15,410 nt of DNA from CAIZGX01 sp044371535. Its GTDB lineage: Bacteria; Bacteroidota; Bacteroidia; Flavobacteriales_D; Sanyastnellaceae. Shown here piece after piece: positions 6,648-14,684 of the stretch. The stretch spans positions 1 through 15,410 of the forward strand of contig JBILTL010000041.1 in NCBI GenBank assembly GCA_044371535.1, given 5' to 3'. The notes beneath the pieces are model-generated. The model had not been told where the DNA came from, did not search any database, and saw only the letters and a list, made by a program, of their open reading frames with translations. Numbering within the stretch: the first letter of the stretch is position 1; each line of letters opens with the position of its first letter. Position numbers and translations under genes: made by a program.

Positions 6648-8337
6648 TGAACTTCTTTTGATTAATTTTTTCTTTCAATTTGGAATGAGTGGGATTCAAA
6701 ATTAATGCTTTATTCCAGCACTCTAGCGCCTTAACTTCATTTCCGAGCATGAAATACGAATCACCCAAATGCTCCAAAATTTCTTGATCAGTAGATAGTA
6801 TTCCAGCAGCCTTTTCCAATTGAACAACCGCATTCTGATATTGCTTCTTTTGAAACAATATGAAACCATAGGTATCAAGGTAAATAGCATTGTCTGGTTG
6901 CATAGAAACAGCGTATTGAACAATACCCATGGCCTTATCCAATTGAATCTTTTTCAAGGCAAGATAATAAGCGTAGTTATTGAGGGCTGTTGCATTATCT
7001 GGATTTTGAATCAGAGCCTGTTCGAAGGACTCTTCGCATTCTGGCCATTTATTCGTTTTAAAATAAACACTCCCTAAAGAAGAATAGAATCGAGAAAGTA
7101 ATTCTGGATTTTCCATTACCAAGTCTCTACCCGTAACAAGCATCTCTGTAGCTTTCGAATAATCTTGAAGTTTCAAATATCCCAGGCCTGTGTGATAATA
7201 AACTTCAGCATCTGTCGGAAAAAGTTCAATGGCTTCATTACCATATTTCACTAACTCATTCCACTTACGCAATTGCTTTTGATTGTCTAACAAGAATTGC
7301 CAGACAATTACATCACTCTTGTAAATTGAAACGGCTAGCACCAACATTTCCTCTTGACGGATAGCGTTGCCTTGATGGTCGGCAATAAATGACAATTGCA
7401 CCAAGCACTGATATTCCGATTTGAACTGATTGAATGTCAGATCGAAGATTTCCCAAAGCGGCTTCTTGAACTTCTCATCTTGCTCAACGAGATCCTCATA
7501 CTTCTTCAAAACATCTATAGCATCATACCAACCGAGGTCACCAGAAGTTATTGATTTTTTAAGCACTTCATAACTCTTTGCGTCATCACCAGCGATGGCC
7601 AATTCGCTGCTCTCTTCCAAAAGTAATTTCCCGTTATTTGGAATAACTTCCTTCATGTGCGACAACCAACGACTTGCTTCGGCGTTCAATTTCATTTCCC
7701 GATAGTACTCGAGCAGATGAAAGTAATAGGCATCTTCGACTTTATTCTTTTTCTCAAATTCTTCCAGCACAGCACCTGCTTCTTTGAATTTTCCTTGTGC
7801 AGATAAAAGCTCAAATCTTCGATGTGCAATATTCTCGTCATCGCCTTGAATCGCAGCAAGCTGAGCCAGAACAAAACCAGCTTGGTTCATATCATACCCG
7901 CTAATAACATTCAAGTACTCTTCTAAAACGGGAACTGGATTAGAGCTATGCTTCACTGCTAAATCAAAACTTTTGATTCCTTCTTTAACATTTCCCGAGT
8001 ACACTTGATAATACCCTAAATCTTTCAAAAACCAAGGGTTTGTAGGCTCCATAGCCACAGCAATCTGAATGTGCTCCCTGCCCATTTTTTCATACTTGGG
8101 CAGTTGTGAACAGAGCTTTGAAATTTCATAGTGTGCAGCGCTTACCTGCTCATATTTCAAGGCTGTATTGAAAAAGTTAATCGCAATTTCAAAATTACCC
8201 GCCATCTTGGCTTTTTCGCCTTCATAAAAATACTGTTGAAACTTCGCGTGATTTTCATCTGAAACAACAGTCGATTTTGTTGTTCCGCATGAAGCGAGCA
8301 CAACCAAAGAGAAAAAGAAAAGAATTTTATTAGTCAT
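6640..8337 (-). CDS. TPR-repeat lipoprotein
   Basis: A lipoprotein of 565 residues built almost entirely of tetratricopeptide-like helical repeats, probably a scaffold at the inner face of the outer membrane. The lipobox is LASC (Cys17), followed by GTTKST without an acidic surface-export signal. TPR-type units are clearest at both ends: HAKFQQYFYEGEKAKMAGNF... near residue 30, and in the last third AEVYYHTGLGYLKLQDYSKA, the SSLGSVYFKTNKWPECEESF unit, ALNNYAYYLALKK, LDTYGFILFQKKQYQNA and HLGDSYFMLGNEVKALECW. The reading frame continues upstream to an ATG at 8370, but the start at 8337 is preferred because it places the signal peptide (MTNKILFFFSLVVLASC) at the N-terminus; the longer version would prefix 11 polar residues. 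From 8337 it overlaps the nucleotidyltransferase stop by 8 bases. The specific partner is unknown; position between sugar-nucleotide, DUF4292 and EnvC genes suggests an envelope-assembly role. Confidence 0.85.
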   Translation of the reverse strand: MTNKILFFFSLVVLASCGTTKSTVVSDENHAKFQQYFYEGEKAKMAGNFEIAINFFNTALKYEQVSAAHYEISKLCSQLPKYEKMGREHIQIAVAMEPTNPWFLKDLGYYQVYSGNVKEGIKSFDLAVKHSSNPVPVLEEYLNVISGYDMNQAGFVLAQLAAIQGDDENIAHRRFELLSAQGKFKEAGAVLEEFEKKNKVEDAYYFHLLEYYREMKLNAEASRWLSHMKEVIPNNGKLLLEESSELAIAGDDAKSYEVLKKSITSGDLGWYDAIDVLKKYEDLVEQDEKFKKPLWEIFDLTFNQFKSEYQCLVQLSFIADHQGNAIRQEEMLVLAVSIYKSDVIVWQFLLDNQKQLRKWNELVKYGNEAIELFPTDAEVYYHTGLGYLKLQDYSKATEMLVTGRDLVMENPELLSRFYSSLGSVYFKTNKWPECEESFEQALIQNPDNATALNNYAYYLALKKIQLDKAMGIVQYAVSMQPDNAIYLDTYGFILFQKKQYQNAVVQLEKAAGILSTDQEILEHLGDSYFMLGNEVKALECWNKALILNPTHSKLKEKINQKKFIE

Positions 8338-9331
8338 TGTTTTGAATGGAATTGTATGAGCCCAAATCAAGCACTCCCTTCACTCCTATGACTTGACAAA
8401 ACTCATCGACCAATGAATTTTTAAGCTGACAATTCTCAACTTTTGAATTGGTTTCGATAGATGTATTTTCAAGTGTTGAATTCATGATTGAAACATTGCT
8501 GGCAATGCTAACGTTAGGACCAACCGTTGAATTGTGAAGAACTACATTATTTCCGAAGTAACACGGCTCAATAATTTTTGAATCACCTTCCAATTTCACA
8601 TTGTGATTTTGTGGAAGTCTTGACACTACAGAAGCCATGGTCTCAACAACAGCAGCCTTATTCCCACAGTCCATCCACTCATTCACTTCACCTGGAACAA
8701 ACTTAGCTCCTTGCTTCATCATGTTTCGCATAGCGTCGGGCAATTGGTATTCACCACCGTTCATGATGTTGTTATCTAACAAATAACGCAATTCTCTCTT
8801 CAACCATTCACCGTCTTTGAAATAATAAATTCCAATCATGGCTAAGTCTGAAACGAACTCTTGTGGTTTTTCTTGAAAAGAAACAATGGTGCCTTCAGCA
8901 TTCAACTCTACGACACCAAACTGACGTGGGTCTTCAATTTTCTTCACCCACAAAACACCGTCTGCATTCGGATCTAATTTGAAGTCGGCACGAAAAAGTG
9001 TATCTGCAAACGCTACGGTTACTGGACCGGTAAGGGCAGATTCTGCACAAAGAATAGCGTGTGCCGTTCCCAATGCCTCATCTTGATAATGAATGGTTCC
9101 ATTTGCGCCGAGTTGTTCTGCTAGCGCAATAAGATTATTCTCGACTTCCTTACCGAATCTTCCGATAATGAAAGCAATCTCTTCAACCTTTTCTGTTTGA
9201 ATGGAAACAATATCTTCGACCAATCTTTGAACGATGGCCTTTTCAGCAATACGAACAAGGGGTTTCGGTGTCACAAGGGTATGTGGGCGCAAACGCTTTC
9301 CCATTCCCGCCATTGGAATAACAATTCTCAT
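8330..9331 (-). CDS. Sugar-1-phosphate nucleotidyltransferase with left-handed beta-helix tail
   Basis: A 333-residue cytoplasmic enzyme predicted to make a nucleotide sugar (NDP-sugar) from NTP and sugar-1-phosphate. The N-terminal Rossmann-type domain carries the signature MAGMGKRLRPHT...PKPL (residues 7-25, with R13 and K23), the QDEALGTAHAI nucleotide-binding loop near 83-93, and the metal-binding FAD at 108-110. GEYQLPDAM and WMDCG are further family motifs. From about residue 245 a hexapeptide-repeat left-handed beta-helix follows (NVVLHNSTVG, NVSIASNVSI, NSTLENTSI). This two-domain plan matches RmlA-like and GlmU-like archaeal and bacterial proteins; the sugar and base specificity (glucose/dTTP, GlcNAc/UTP or other) cannot be decided from sequence. 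It lacks the acetyltransferase length of full GlmU. It is the first gene of the envelope operon, with its own promoter candidate just upstream. Confidence 0.88.
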   Translation of the reverse strand: MRIVIPMAGMGKRLRPHTLVTPKPLVRIAEKAIVQRLVEDIVSIQTEKVEEIAFIIGRFGKEVENNLIALAEQLGANGTIHYQDEALGTAHAILCAESALTGPVTVAFADTLFRADFKLDPNADGVLWVKKIEDPRQFGVVELNAEGTIVSFQEKPQEFVSDLAMIGIYYFKDGEWLKRELRYLLDNNIMNGGEYQLPDAMRNMMKQGAKFVPGEVNEWMDCGNKAAVVETMASVVSRLPQNHNVKLEGDSKIIEPCYFGNNVVLHNSTVGPNVSIASNVSIMNSTLENTSIETNSKVENCQLKNSLVDEFCQVIGVKGVLDLGSYNSIQNND

Positions 9332-9337
9332 TTTTTC

Positions 9338-9369
9338 TGAATATACTTTCTAACAAAAGAAAGCAAAAA
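9338..9369 (-). promoter_or_regulatory. Promoter candidate for the nucleotidyltransferase-TPR-DUF4292-EnvC operon
   Basis: On the minus strand, TTTTTG (9369-9364) is followed after an 18-base spacer by TATATTCA (9345-9338), close to the TTTG / TAnnTTTG (or TTCG) pattern but with an A for the last base. The -7 box ends 7 bases before the ATG at 9331, predicting a leader of about zero to two bases. The -33 box is the T-run of the dut terminator. Confidence 0.45.
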
Positions 9370-9390
9370 GGCCGAAATCTTTTCGGCCTT
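9365..9390 (-). terminator. Intrinsic terminator of the enoyl-CoA hydratase-dut transcript
   Basis: A perfect 10-bp inverted repeat, AAGGCCGAAA (9368-9377) against TTTCGGCCTT (9381-9390) with a 3-base loop, lies 35 bases after the dut stop. Reading the minus strand, the hairpin ends in five T's (9369-9365), the outer two of which also pair in the stem, followed by GC and more T-rich sequence. The plus-strand side lacks a T-run, so it should act mainly on minus-strand transcription. Confidence 0.85.
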
Positions 9391-9424
9391 CCAATGAAGT
9401 AATGAACATTTGAAATTGAATGAA

Positions 9425-9859
9425 CTATTTCACTCCCGTGCTGCCAAATCCGCCAGCACCTCTTTCACTTTCCGAAAGAGAATCTTGCTCAACCCATTCC
9501 ACTTGCTCATGCTTAGCTACAACCATCTGTGCTATGCGCTCGCCCGGTTCTATTGTGAACGGTTCATTCGATAGATTAACCAATAGAACTTTGATCTCTC
9601 CGCGGTAATCGGCATCAATGGTTCCGGGTGTATTCAACACGGTGATACCATGTTTGAACGCAAGGCCACTTCTCGGACGAATTTGAGCTTCTACACCTAC
9701 AGGTAATTCCATGAATAATCCGGTTGGAACAAGCATTCGTTCGAGCGATTTCAATTCAATCGACTCTTCAATATTCGCTCGTAAATCCAATCCTGCTGCA
9801 TGCGCTGTCGCATAAGCGGGTGCTGGATAATTCGATTTATTAATTAATGCAACTTTCAT
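9425..9859 (-). CDS. dut: dUTP diphosphatase (dUTPase)
   Basis: A trimeric all-beta dUTPase of 144 residues that hydrolyses dUTP to dUMP and pyrophosphate, keeping uracil out of DNA and feeding dTMP synthesis. All five conserved motifs are present in order: AGLDLRA (motif 1, residues 22-28), RPRSGLA (motif 2), the TPGTIDADYRGEI stretch with the catalytic Asp and Tyr (motif 3), GERIAQMV (motif 4) and RGAGGFGSTG (motif 5, the C-terminal P-loop-like arm that closes over the substrate). Length and termini are normal. The ATG overlaps the stop of the enoyl-CoA hydratase gene by one base (TAATG), so the two are read as one transcript that ends at the strong hairpin just downstream. Confidence 0.97.
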   Translation of the reverse strand: MKVALINKSNYPAPAYATAHAAGLDLRANIEESIELKSLERMLVPTGLFMELPVGVEAQIRPRSGLAFKHGITVLNTPGTIDADYRGEIKVLLVNLSNEPFTIEPGERIAQMVVAKHEQVEWVEQDSLSESERGAGGFGSTGVK

Positions 9860-10641
9860 TATTTCCCAGTGAATGTAGGCTTACGTTTTTCCATGAAAGC
9901 CGTTGTTCCCTCTTTGAAATCTTCTGTTCCGAAACACTTTCCGAACTCTTCAGCTTCAGCTTTCAATCCGATAGCTTCACTGTCAAATCCTGCTTGTACC
10001 GCGCGCAAAGCACTTGAAATAGCAGAAGGAGAAAGCTTTTCAATCTTTCCAGCCAAATCAGTTGTGAACTGAATCAATGCATCAAGCTCTACGACGTGAT
10101 TCACCAATCCCCATTGCAACGCGTCGGCTGCAGAAAGTCTTCCGGCTGTTACAATTAACTCGGTTGCTTTTCCTCTCCCCACTAAACGTGGCAAACGCTG
10201 TGTTCCGCCGTAGCCTGGAATGACACCCAAAGAAACTTCTGGCAATCCCATTACTGCGTTTGTTGAAGCCACACGCATGTGACAGCTCATGGCCAATTCC
10301 AATCCACCACCGAAAGCATAACCGTTAACAGCAGCAATCACTGGTGTGTTCAAACGCTCAACGAAATTGAACAGTTGTTCGTGCCCTAACAGCGAAAGTT
10401 CCTTTCCTTGTTCAACAGAAAAACTTGCGAATTCTTTAATGTCAGCACCCGCTACGAAAGCCTTCTCTCCTGCGCCCGTTAGCACAATTGCACGAACGTT
10501 TTCATCTGCTTCAGCATCTGCAAAAGCGGTGTGAAGCTCTTCAATGGTTGCCTTGTTTAAGGCATTCATTTGATCGGGTCTGTTTATGGTAATGATGCGT
10601 GTTGCACCAATGTTTTCAAGAAGTAAAAATTGAAATGACAT
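9859..10641 (-). CDS. Enoyl-CoA hydratase / crotonase-family protein
   Basis: A 260-residue crotonase-fold protein, the typical length, expected to hydrate 2-enoyl-CoA to 3-hydroxyacyl-CoA in fatty-acid or amino-acid breakdown. The oxyanion-hole segments are visible as AFVAGADIKEFA (residues 61-72) and GYAFGGGLELAMSC (107-120). Both catalytic glutamates of the classical hydratase are in place: E115 in GGGLELAM and E135 in LPEVSLGVIPGYGGTQRL. This pattern argues for a true hydratase over an isomerase or dehalogenase, but chain-length preference is not readable; short-chain (crotonyl-CoA) is the commonest assignment. It has no signal peptide and acts in the cytoplasm. It lies 35 bases after the stop of the T9SS protein gene on the same strand, has a possible promoter in that gap, and overlaps dut by one base. 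Confidence 0.93.
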   Translation of the reverse strand: MSFQFLLLENIGATRIITINRPDQMNALNKATIEELHTAFADAEADENVRAIVLTGAGEKAFVAGADIKEFASFSVEQGKELSLLGHEQLFNFVERLNTPVIAAVNGYAFGGGLELAMSCHMRVASTNAVMGLPEVSLGVIPGYGGTQRLPRLVGRGKATELIVTAGRLSAADALQWGLVNHVVELDALIQFTTDLAGKIEKLSPSAISSALRAVQAGFDSEAIGLKAEAEEFGKCFGTEDFKEGTTAFMEKRKPTFTGK

Positions 10642-10656
10642 AGCAAATTGTTTCCG

Positions 10657-10664
10657 CGAATTTA
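10657..10664 (-). promoter_or_regulatory. Possible -7 box for the enoyl-CoA hydratase-dut unit
   Basis: On the minus strand TAAATTCG (10664-10657) followed by CGG resembles the -7 element TAnnTTTG/TTCG, and nearly repeats TATATTCGCGG found upstream of the NlpC/P60 gene. It ends 16 bases before the ATG at 10641. No convincing TTTG is present at the expected distance (the region falls at the end of the upstream gene), so read-through from the T9SS gene cannot be excluded. Confidence 0.35.
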
Positions 10665-10676
10665 TTCCAAAAGCGA

Positions 10677-13600
10677 CTAACGAATCACAGTTACGTGTCC
10701 AATTAATTCTTGTCTTCGTTCTAAACTATCGAAAGACAGCTTCCAGGTGTAGACATCATTTGGCACGAAGTAACCCTTGTATCCCGCCAACCACGGCTCA
10801 TTCGGATTATTCGTTTCAAAAATCATGATGCCCCAACGATCAAAAATCTGAAGATGAAAACCGGTTAAATTTTCACCAACGACCAAGAAGACGTCATTCA
10901 AACCATCGCCATTTGGAGTAACAGCATTTGGAACATAAATGGGGAAATACGGACGCACATATACTGAATCTATTCCCACACAACCGGTGTTGTTTATAGT
11001 GGTCAAATAATACCAAGTTGGTTCAGCAGGAACAGCGGTTGGATAAGGACAATCGGTGCATGAGAGCCCCGCAGAAGGCGACCAATTGTAATTCAATCCG
11101 AATGTGTTTCCGAATAACGTTGTACTTCCTGGATAATCGAAATACTGATCGGGTCCTGCGTCTACTTCAGGAAGCGGAAGAATGTTCATGTACAACGAAT
11201 CGGTATCGGCACATCCGTTCACATCTGTTCCAACAACAGTGATCCATTGCGAAAAAGGTGCATTCGCTAATGTTGAACTAGCGGAAGGATTAACAACACT
11301 GCTGAACGGAAGCCAAGAATAAAAATCTGCTCCGATTGCTTCAATCGGATAGTATTCACCAAGACAAACAGTACCACCTTCGGAAGCCACTACATTCAAT
11401 TCAATGACATTAATTGAAACTTCAGAATTCCCTGCTCCGCATGCATTGGTAATAGCAACATTGTACGTTATTGAATTACTTGGTGCAGCCGTTGGATTCT
11501 GAATCGTGGTTGAATTCAATCCTTCTGATGGAGACCATGAATATGTGAGTCCTTCTTCCGATTGAAGGACCACACTCTCTCCCAAACACAAATCGATGGT
11601 CGGATAAACGACTCCTCCAGGAACGGTTTGTTCAACAAAAACATAGCAGCTGTCGGTGTCCTGACAACCCTCGGGCGTTGTTATAGTGACAAAAAATTGC
11701 TCGTCCACTAAAGGTGTCGCAACGGTGTTTGCTGAATTCAATGTACTCAAGGAAGATGAACTTTGCCATTGGTAATTGGCACCTCCGGAAGCAGCAAGGG
11801 GTTGTGAATCGCCAACACAAATCGTGAAATCAGGACCTGCTTCAGCCACAGGAATTATAACGTTCACATAAACGCCAACGGTATCACTTCCACATGCATT
11901 AAAATCAGAAACATAATAAGTTGTTGAATTGGTTGGTGCTACTACCGCTGTGTTTCCGTTAACACTTGTAAGTGTCGCGTTATTCAACCAAAATAAATTG
12001 TTTGAACCGGTGGCATTCAGCGTAACAGATTCACCCCAACAAATCGGATTCACAGCAGCAATGGTTGGCGGAATAAATTCTATAATTTGAAGATTCACCG
12101 TTGCGGTGTCTGATACGTAGCAATCGTTGATGTCTGAGGCAATCATTGAAACAGTAACATCGCCAACGGCATTGAATACGTGACTTGGCTGAAAGGCTGT
12201 GCTCGTTTGCCCATCTCCGAAATTCCAAATAAAATCGGAAGCGTTTTGCGTTCCGTTTGTGAATTGCGCGGGGCTTCCCACACATATTTGCGAAGGGCCT
12301 TGCACATTCGCAATGGCTTCCAATTGCCCAAGATCGAAACGAAAAACCGCAAGGTTACATCCGAAACTGTTGTTGGTTGAAGACCATGCTCCGGGAGTCG
12401 TTGGAAAATCATCGTTGTTCTGACAACCCGCGCACACTGCCTGATACACAGACCCACTCTTATCGAAACGCGAAGTCCCACCATCCACATGTTCCGCACT
12501 TGAACTTCCACCGAGAAAAGATCCGTAAACCAATTGCGTTGCACTTGCGTTCAAAACGGCTAAATAGAAATCGCTGCCATCGGTTGTCGATTGAAAAGCA
12601 TCGGCAGTGATCGGCAAATTCAATGTGGTACTCGCGTAGGCCAGGCAGGTTAAAGATTGGCACGTAATCGAATTGGTACTACCGCCCCACCCACTGAAAT
12701 AAATCTGATTGCAATCGCTCACAAGAAAAGCCGTTGGTGAAATGTCTATTTCTCCACTTCCCGTTCCTATGGTAGTATTCCAATTAAGCGTATTCAAAGT
12801 TGGGTTGTATTTACGAATGAATTGTCCGCTGTTGGGTTGTCCATACAATCCAGGAGTAATGGTCATGTTTCCGGCGGTTTGTCCCAAACAATAGATGTTA
12901 TCGTTCAAATCTGTTTGAAGGAAATACACCTGATCATATTGTCCGGTTCCCACAAAGGTTCCTGAAGCGACATTGAAATTCGCAGGATCAATTCGAAGAA
13001 TAAATCCGTCTGTTGCACCATTCCAATTCGAATCTTCACCACCGGAACAGAAAGGAAAATTTTGACTTTGCGTTCCACCCGCAACGAGAATAGTCCCGTC
13101 ATTCGCGAACTCCAACGCGTAGATGGCATCTGCACCACTTCCACCAATGTAGGTAGACCACAACAACATACTTAGACTTGGATTGAGCTTCGCAATGTAT
13201 CCATCGCTATCTCCGCCGCCATAATTCGATTGAGGGGAAGCGCCCGCCAAATCGGCATTTCCGCGGACACATGAGCCGATGAAAATATTGTTGTTCGCAT
13301 CAACGTTCACTTCACCTCGAAATGCATCGCCGTAATTATAAAACAATTCATTTGCGTAATTGAGTCCGTCGTTCGAGGCATCACCTAAAAAAGTAGATGC
13401 CGCTAGTGTTCCACTTGCATTGAATTTCGAAATGAAAAAATCACATCCATCTGGATGACCACTGGTAAAAAATGTAGACATCATTAAAGGAGCCCCCCCG
13501 CTAAAAATAGGCTGATAAGACCCTAAGGTCGTTGGGTAATCATTACTTCCAGTCACACCAAAAACAACAATGCGATCGAGGTTATCTACCACGACCGAGT

Positions 13601-14570
13601 GTGGTGTCTCTTGATGAAGTCCACCTATGTATGTGCTGTATAAAAGAGCAGATCCAGTAGCATCAAATTTCGAAATAGCTACATCAAAGTAGTTGCCTGC
13701 TGTCGGATTAAAAGTTGTAGAATAAGCGTTGGCAGTGGTTGGGTAATTGTTCGCAAATACGCTCGCTCCTGAAACCAAGTTCCCGTTCAAGTCATCACAT
13801 GCGGTAAATCCAAAATTATTCGCTGAAGATCCTATGAAAGAAGAAAAGGCAATTTCCGGATCAATAATGAGCGCATAGTCCGAATCGTATTCACCCAACA
13901 CAAACTGAAGCCGATTTCCATTCAATACATAATCACATTTCACTTCAATTAAATGTCCGTTTATTGATTGAAAGGCAAAGGGTCTCGATTCATAAATTCT
14001 TCCGAGGCCATGATGTGTAATTAAGTTTCCGGAAGTATCCAATTCCAAGCGCAAAGAATCGTGGTAATGCCAAGAGATCTGATTGGGATTGGCATGGGGT
14101 TGAAGTTCAAATTGATACTTAATGGATTTCGATTTACCTAGTAAGCGAAGGTTAACTCCAGGGTATACCTCTTGAAAATTTATGTTTTGAAAACGCTTCA
14201 CATGTGAACTCCACTTCGTTGAATCAGATCCTAAATAATAATTGAAATACCCCGGCAAATCGTCTTGCTCTTCAGCCAAATTCAAACTTGCATTTTCCAA
14301 TTGTTGAAGGAAGAATAAAGTCACTGTTGAATCGGGAAGCACATTGGGCTTGTGATCAGGAATAAAAATGGTTGAATCGAAAAGCTCATAAGCGAACCCT
14401 TCCGATTGAATCCAAAACGATCCCCCAGGAATTTCTGCCTTGTATTTGACTTTCGAAGGCCATTGGCCTTTGTTCTGAATAAAGGAAATTTGAGCAAATG
14501 AAGTTGTCTGACCTAAAAACGCTAGGACACAAAAACAACTCAATTTCTTCAAAACTTCATTAACTCTCAT
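10677..14570 (-). CDS. Giant T9SS-exported surface protein (DUF7948, SBBP-like repeats, PKD, type B sorting domain)
   Basis: A secreted protein of 1,297 residues. The Sec signal peptide (MRVNEVLKKL... ending TTSFAQ, about 1-27) is followed by a domain beginning ISFIQNKGQWPSKVKY (DUF7948-like, to about 235). Next comes a long region of SBBP/beta-propeller-like repeats (about 240-700) with recurring units such as LLYSTYIGG, LLWSTYIGG, LVYGSFLGG and YPTT. One PKD domain follows (FIWNFGDGQTST...), then four to five Ig-like repeats of about 80 residues, each starting with a Cys-containing CVGD/CLGE-type strand. The C-terminus (PNAVTPNGDGLND... FDRWG) is a type B, gliding-motility-associated T9SS sorting domain, so the protein should cross the outer membrane and be held at the surface or released. 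The natural role (adhesion, motility, polymer binding) is unknown. ATG at 14570 is preferred over an in-frame TTG at 14579, which lies only 3 bases from the -7 box. Confidence 0.9.
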   Translation of the reverse strand: MRVNEVLKKLSCFCVLAFLGQTTSFAQISFIQNKGQWPSKVKYKAEIPGGSFWIQSEGFAYELFDSTIFIPDHKPNVLPDSTVTLFFLQQLENASLNLAEEQDDLPGYFNYYLGSDSTKWSSHVKRFQNINFQEVYPGVNLRLLGKSKSIKYQFELQPHANPNQISWHYHDSLRLELDTSGNLITHHGLGRIYESRPFAFQSINGHLIEVKCDYVLNGNRLQFVLGEYDSDYALIIDPEIAFSSFIGSSANNFGFTACDDLNGNLVSGASVFANNYPTTANAYSTTFNPTAGNYFDVAISKFDATGSALLYSTYIGGLHQETPHSVVVDNLDRIVVFGVTGSNDYPTTLGSYQPIFSGGAPLMMSTFFTSGHPDGCDFFISKFNASGTLAASTFLGDASNDGLNYANELFYNYGDAFRGEVNVDANNNIFIGSCVRGNADLAGASPQSNYGGGDSDGYIAKLNPSLSMLLWSTYIGGSGADAIYALEFANDGTILVAGGTQSQNFPFCSGGEDSNWNGATDGFILRIDPANFNVASGTFVGTGQYDQVYFLQTDLNDNIYCLGQTAGNMTITPGLYGQPNSGQFIRKYNPTLNTLNWNTTIGTGSGEIDISPTAFLVSDCNQIYFSGWGGSTNSITCQSLTCLAYASTTLNLPITADAFQSTTDGSDFYLAVLNASATQLVYGSFLGGSSSAEHVDGGTSRFDKSGSVYQAVCAGCQNNDDFPTTPGAWSSTNNSFGCNLAVFRFDLGQLEAIANVQGPSQICVGSPAQFTNGTQNASDFIWNFGDGQTSTAFQPSHVFNAVGDVTVSMIASDINDCYVSDTATVNLQIIEFIPPTIAAVNPICWGESVTLNATGSNNLFWLNNATLTSVNGNTAVVAPTNSTTYYVSDFNACGSDTVGVYVNVIIPVAEAGPDFTICVGDSQPLAASGGANYQWQSSSSLSTLNSANTVATPLVDEQFFVTITTPEGCQDTDSCYVFVEQTVPGGVVYPTIDLCLGESVVLQSEEGLTYSWSPSEGLNSTTIQNPTAAPSNSITYNVAITNACGAGNSEVSINVIELNVVASEGGTVCLGEYYPIEAIGADFYSWLPFSSVVNPSASSTLANAPFSQWITVVGTDVNGCADTDSLYMNILPLPEVDAGPDQYFDYPGSTTLFGNTFGLNYNWSPSAGLSCTDCPYPTAVPAEPTWYYLTTINNTGCVGIDSVYVRPYFPIYVPNAVTPNGDGLNDVFLVVGENLTGFHLQIFDRWGIMIFETNNPNEPWLAGYKGYFVPNDVYTWKLSFDSLERRQELIGHVTVIR

Positions 14571-14581
14571 GGCAATCAAGA

Positions 14582-14611
14582 CAAATGTAGCGCACAGTAG
14601 GTTGCGTCAAA
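14582..14611 (-). promoter_or_regulatory. Promoter of the T9SS surface-protein gene
   Basis: On the minus strand TTTG (14611-14608), an 18-base spacer and TACATTTG (14589-14582) match both Bacteroidota boxes exactly. The -7 box ends 12 bases before the ATG at 14570, so the leader would be about 5-8 bases. It is back-to-back with the promoter of the NlpC/P60 gene. Confidence 0.7.
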
Positions 14612-14634
14612 CCGCACATTTCGAATCACTTATA

Positions 14635-14666
14635 TTTTTGCCATGCCGAAATTTGTCGTATATTCG
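14635..14666 (+). promoter_or_regulatory. Promoter of the NlpC/P60-lipoprotein unit
   Basis: TTTTTG (14635-14640), an 18-base spacer and TATATTCG (14659-14666) fit the Bacteroidota promoter with one mismatch (TTCG for TTTG). The -7 box ends 19 bases before the ATG at 14685, giving a leader of roughly 12-15 bases. Together with the minus-strand promoter it accounts for most of the 114-base intergenic gap between the two ATGs. Confidence 0.65.
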
Positions 14667-14684
14667 CGGCCCTAAACAAATTCT

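Noticed and set aside
8338..8370. Upstream ATG at 8370 for the TPR lipoprotein
   Set aside because: It would put 11 polar residues ahead of a complete lipoprotein signal peptide; the ATG at 8337 gives a normal signal and a tight overlap with the upstream stop.
12143..12544. Open frame of 133 codons in another frame on the same strand inside the T9SS protein gene
   Set aside because: The main frame carries uninterrupted, recognisable domains through this stretch; the alternative protein shows no domain or signal.
14571..14579. TTG at 14579 as start of the T9SS protein
   Set aside because: It is 3 bases from the end of a perfect -7 box and would lie at or before the start of transcription; ATG at 14570 gives a normal signal peptide.
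14601..14617. Short inverted repeat TGCG...CGCA in the divergent promoter region as an operator
   Set aside because: The stem is only about four bases and falls within expected chance; no regulator gene is nearby.
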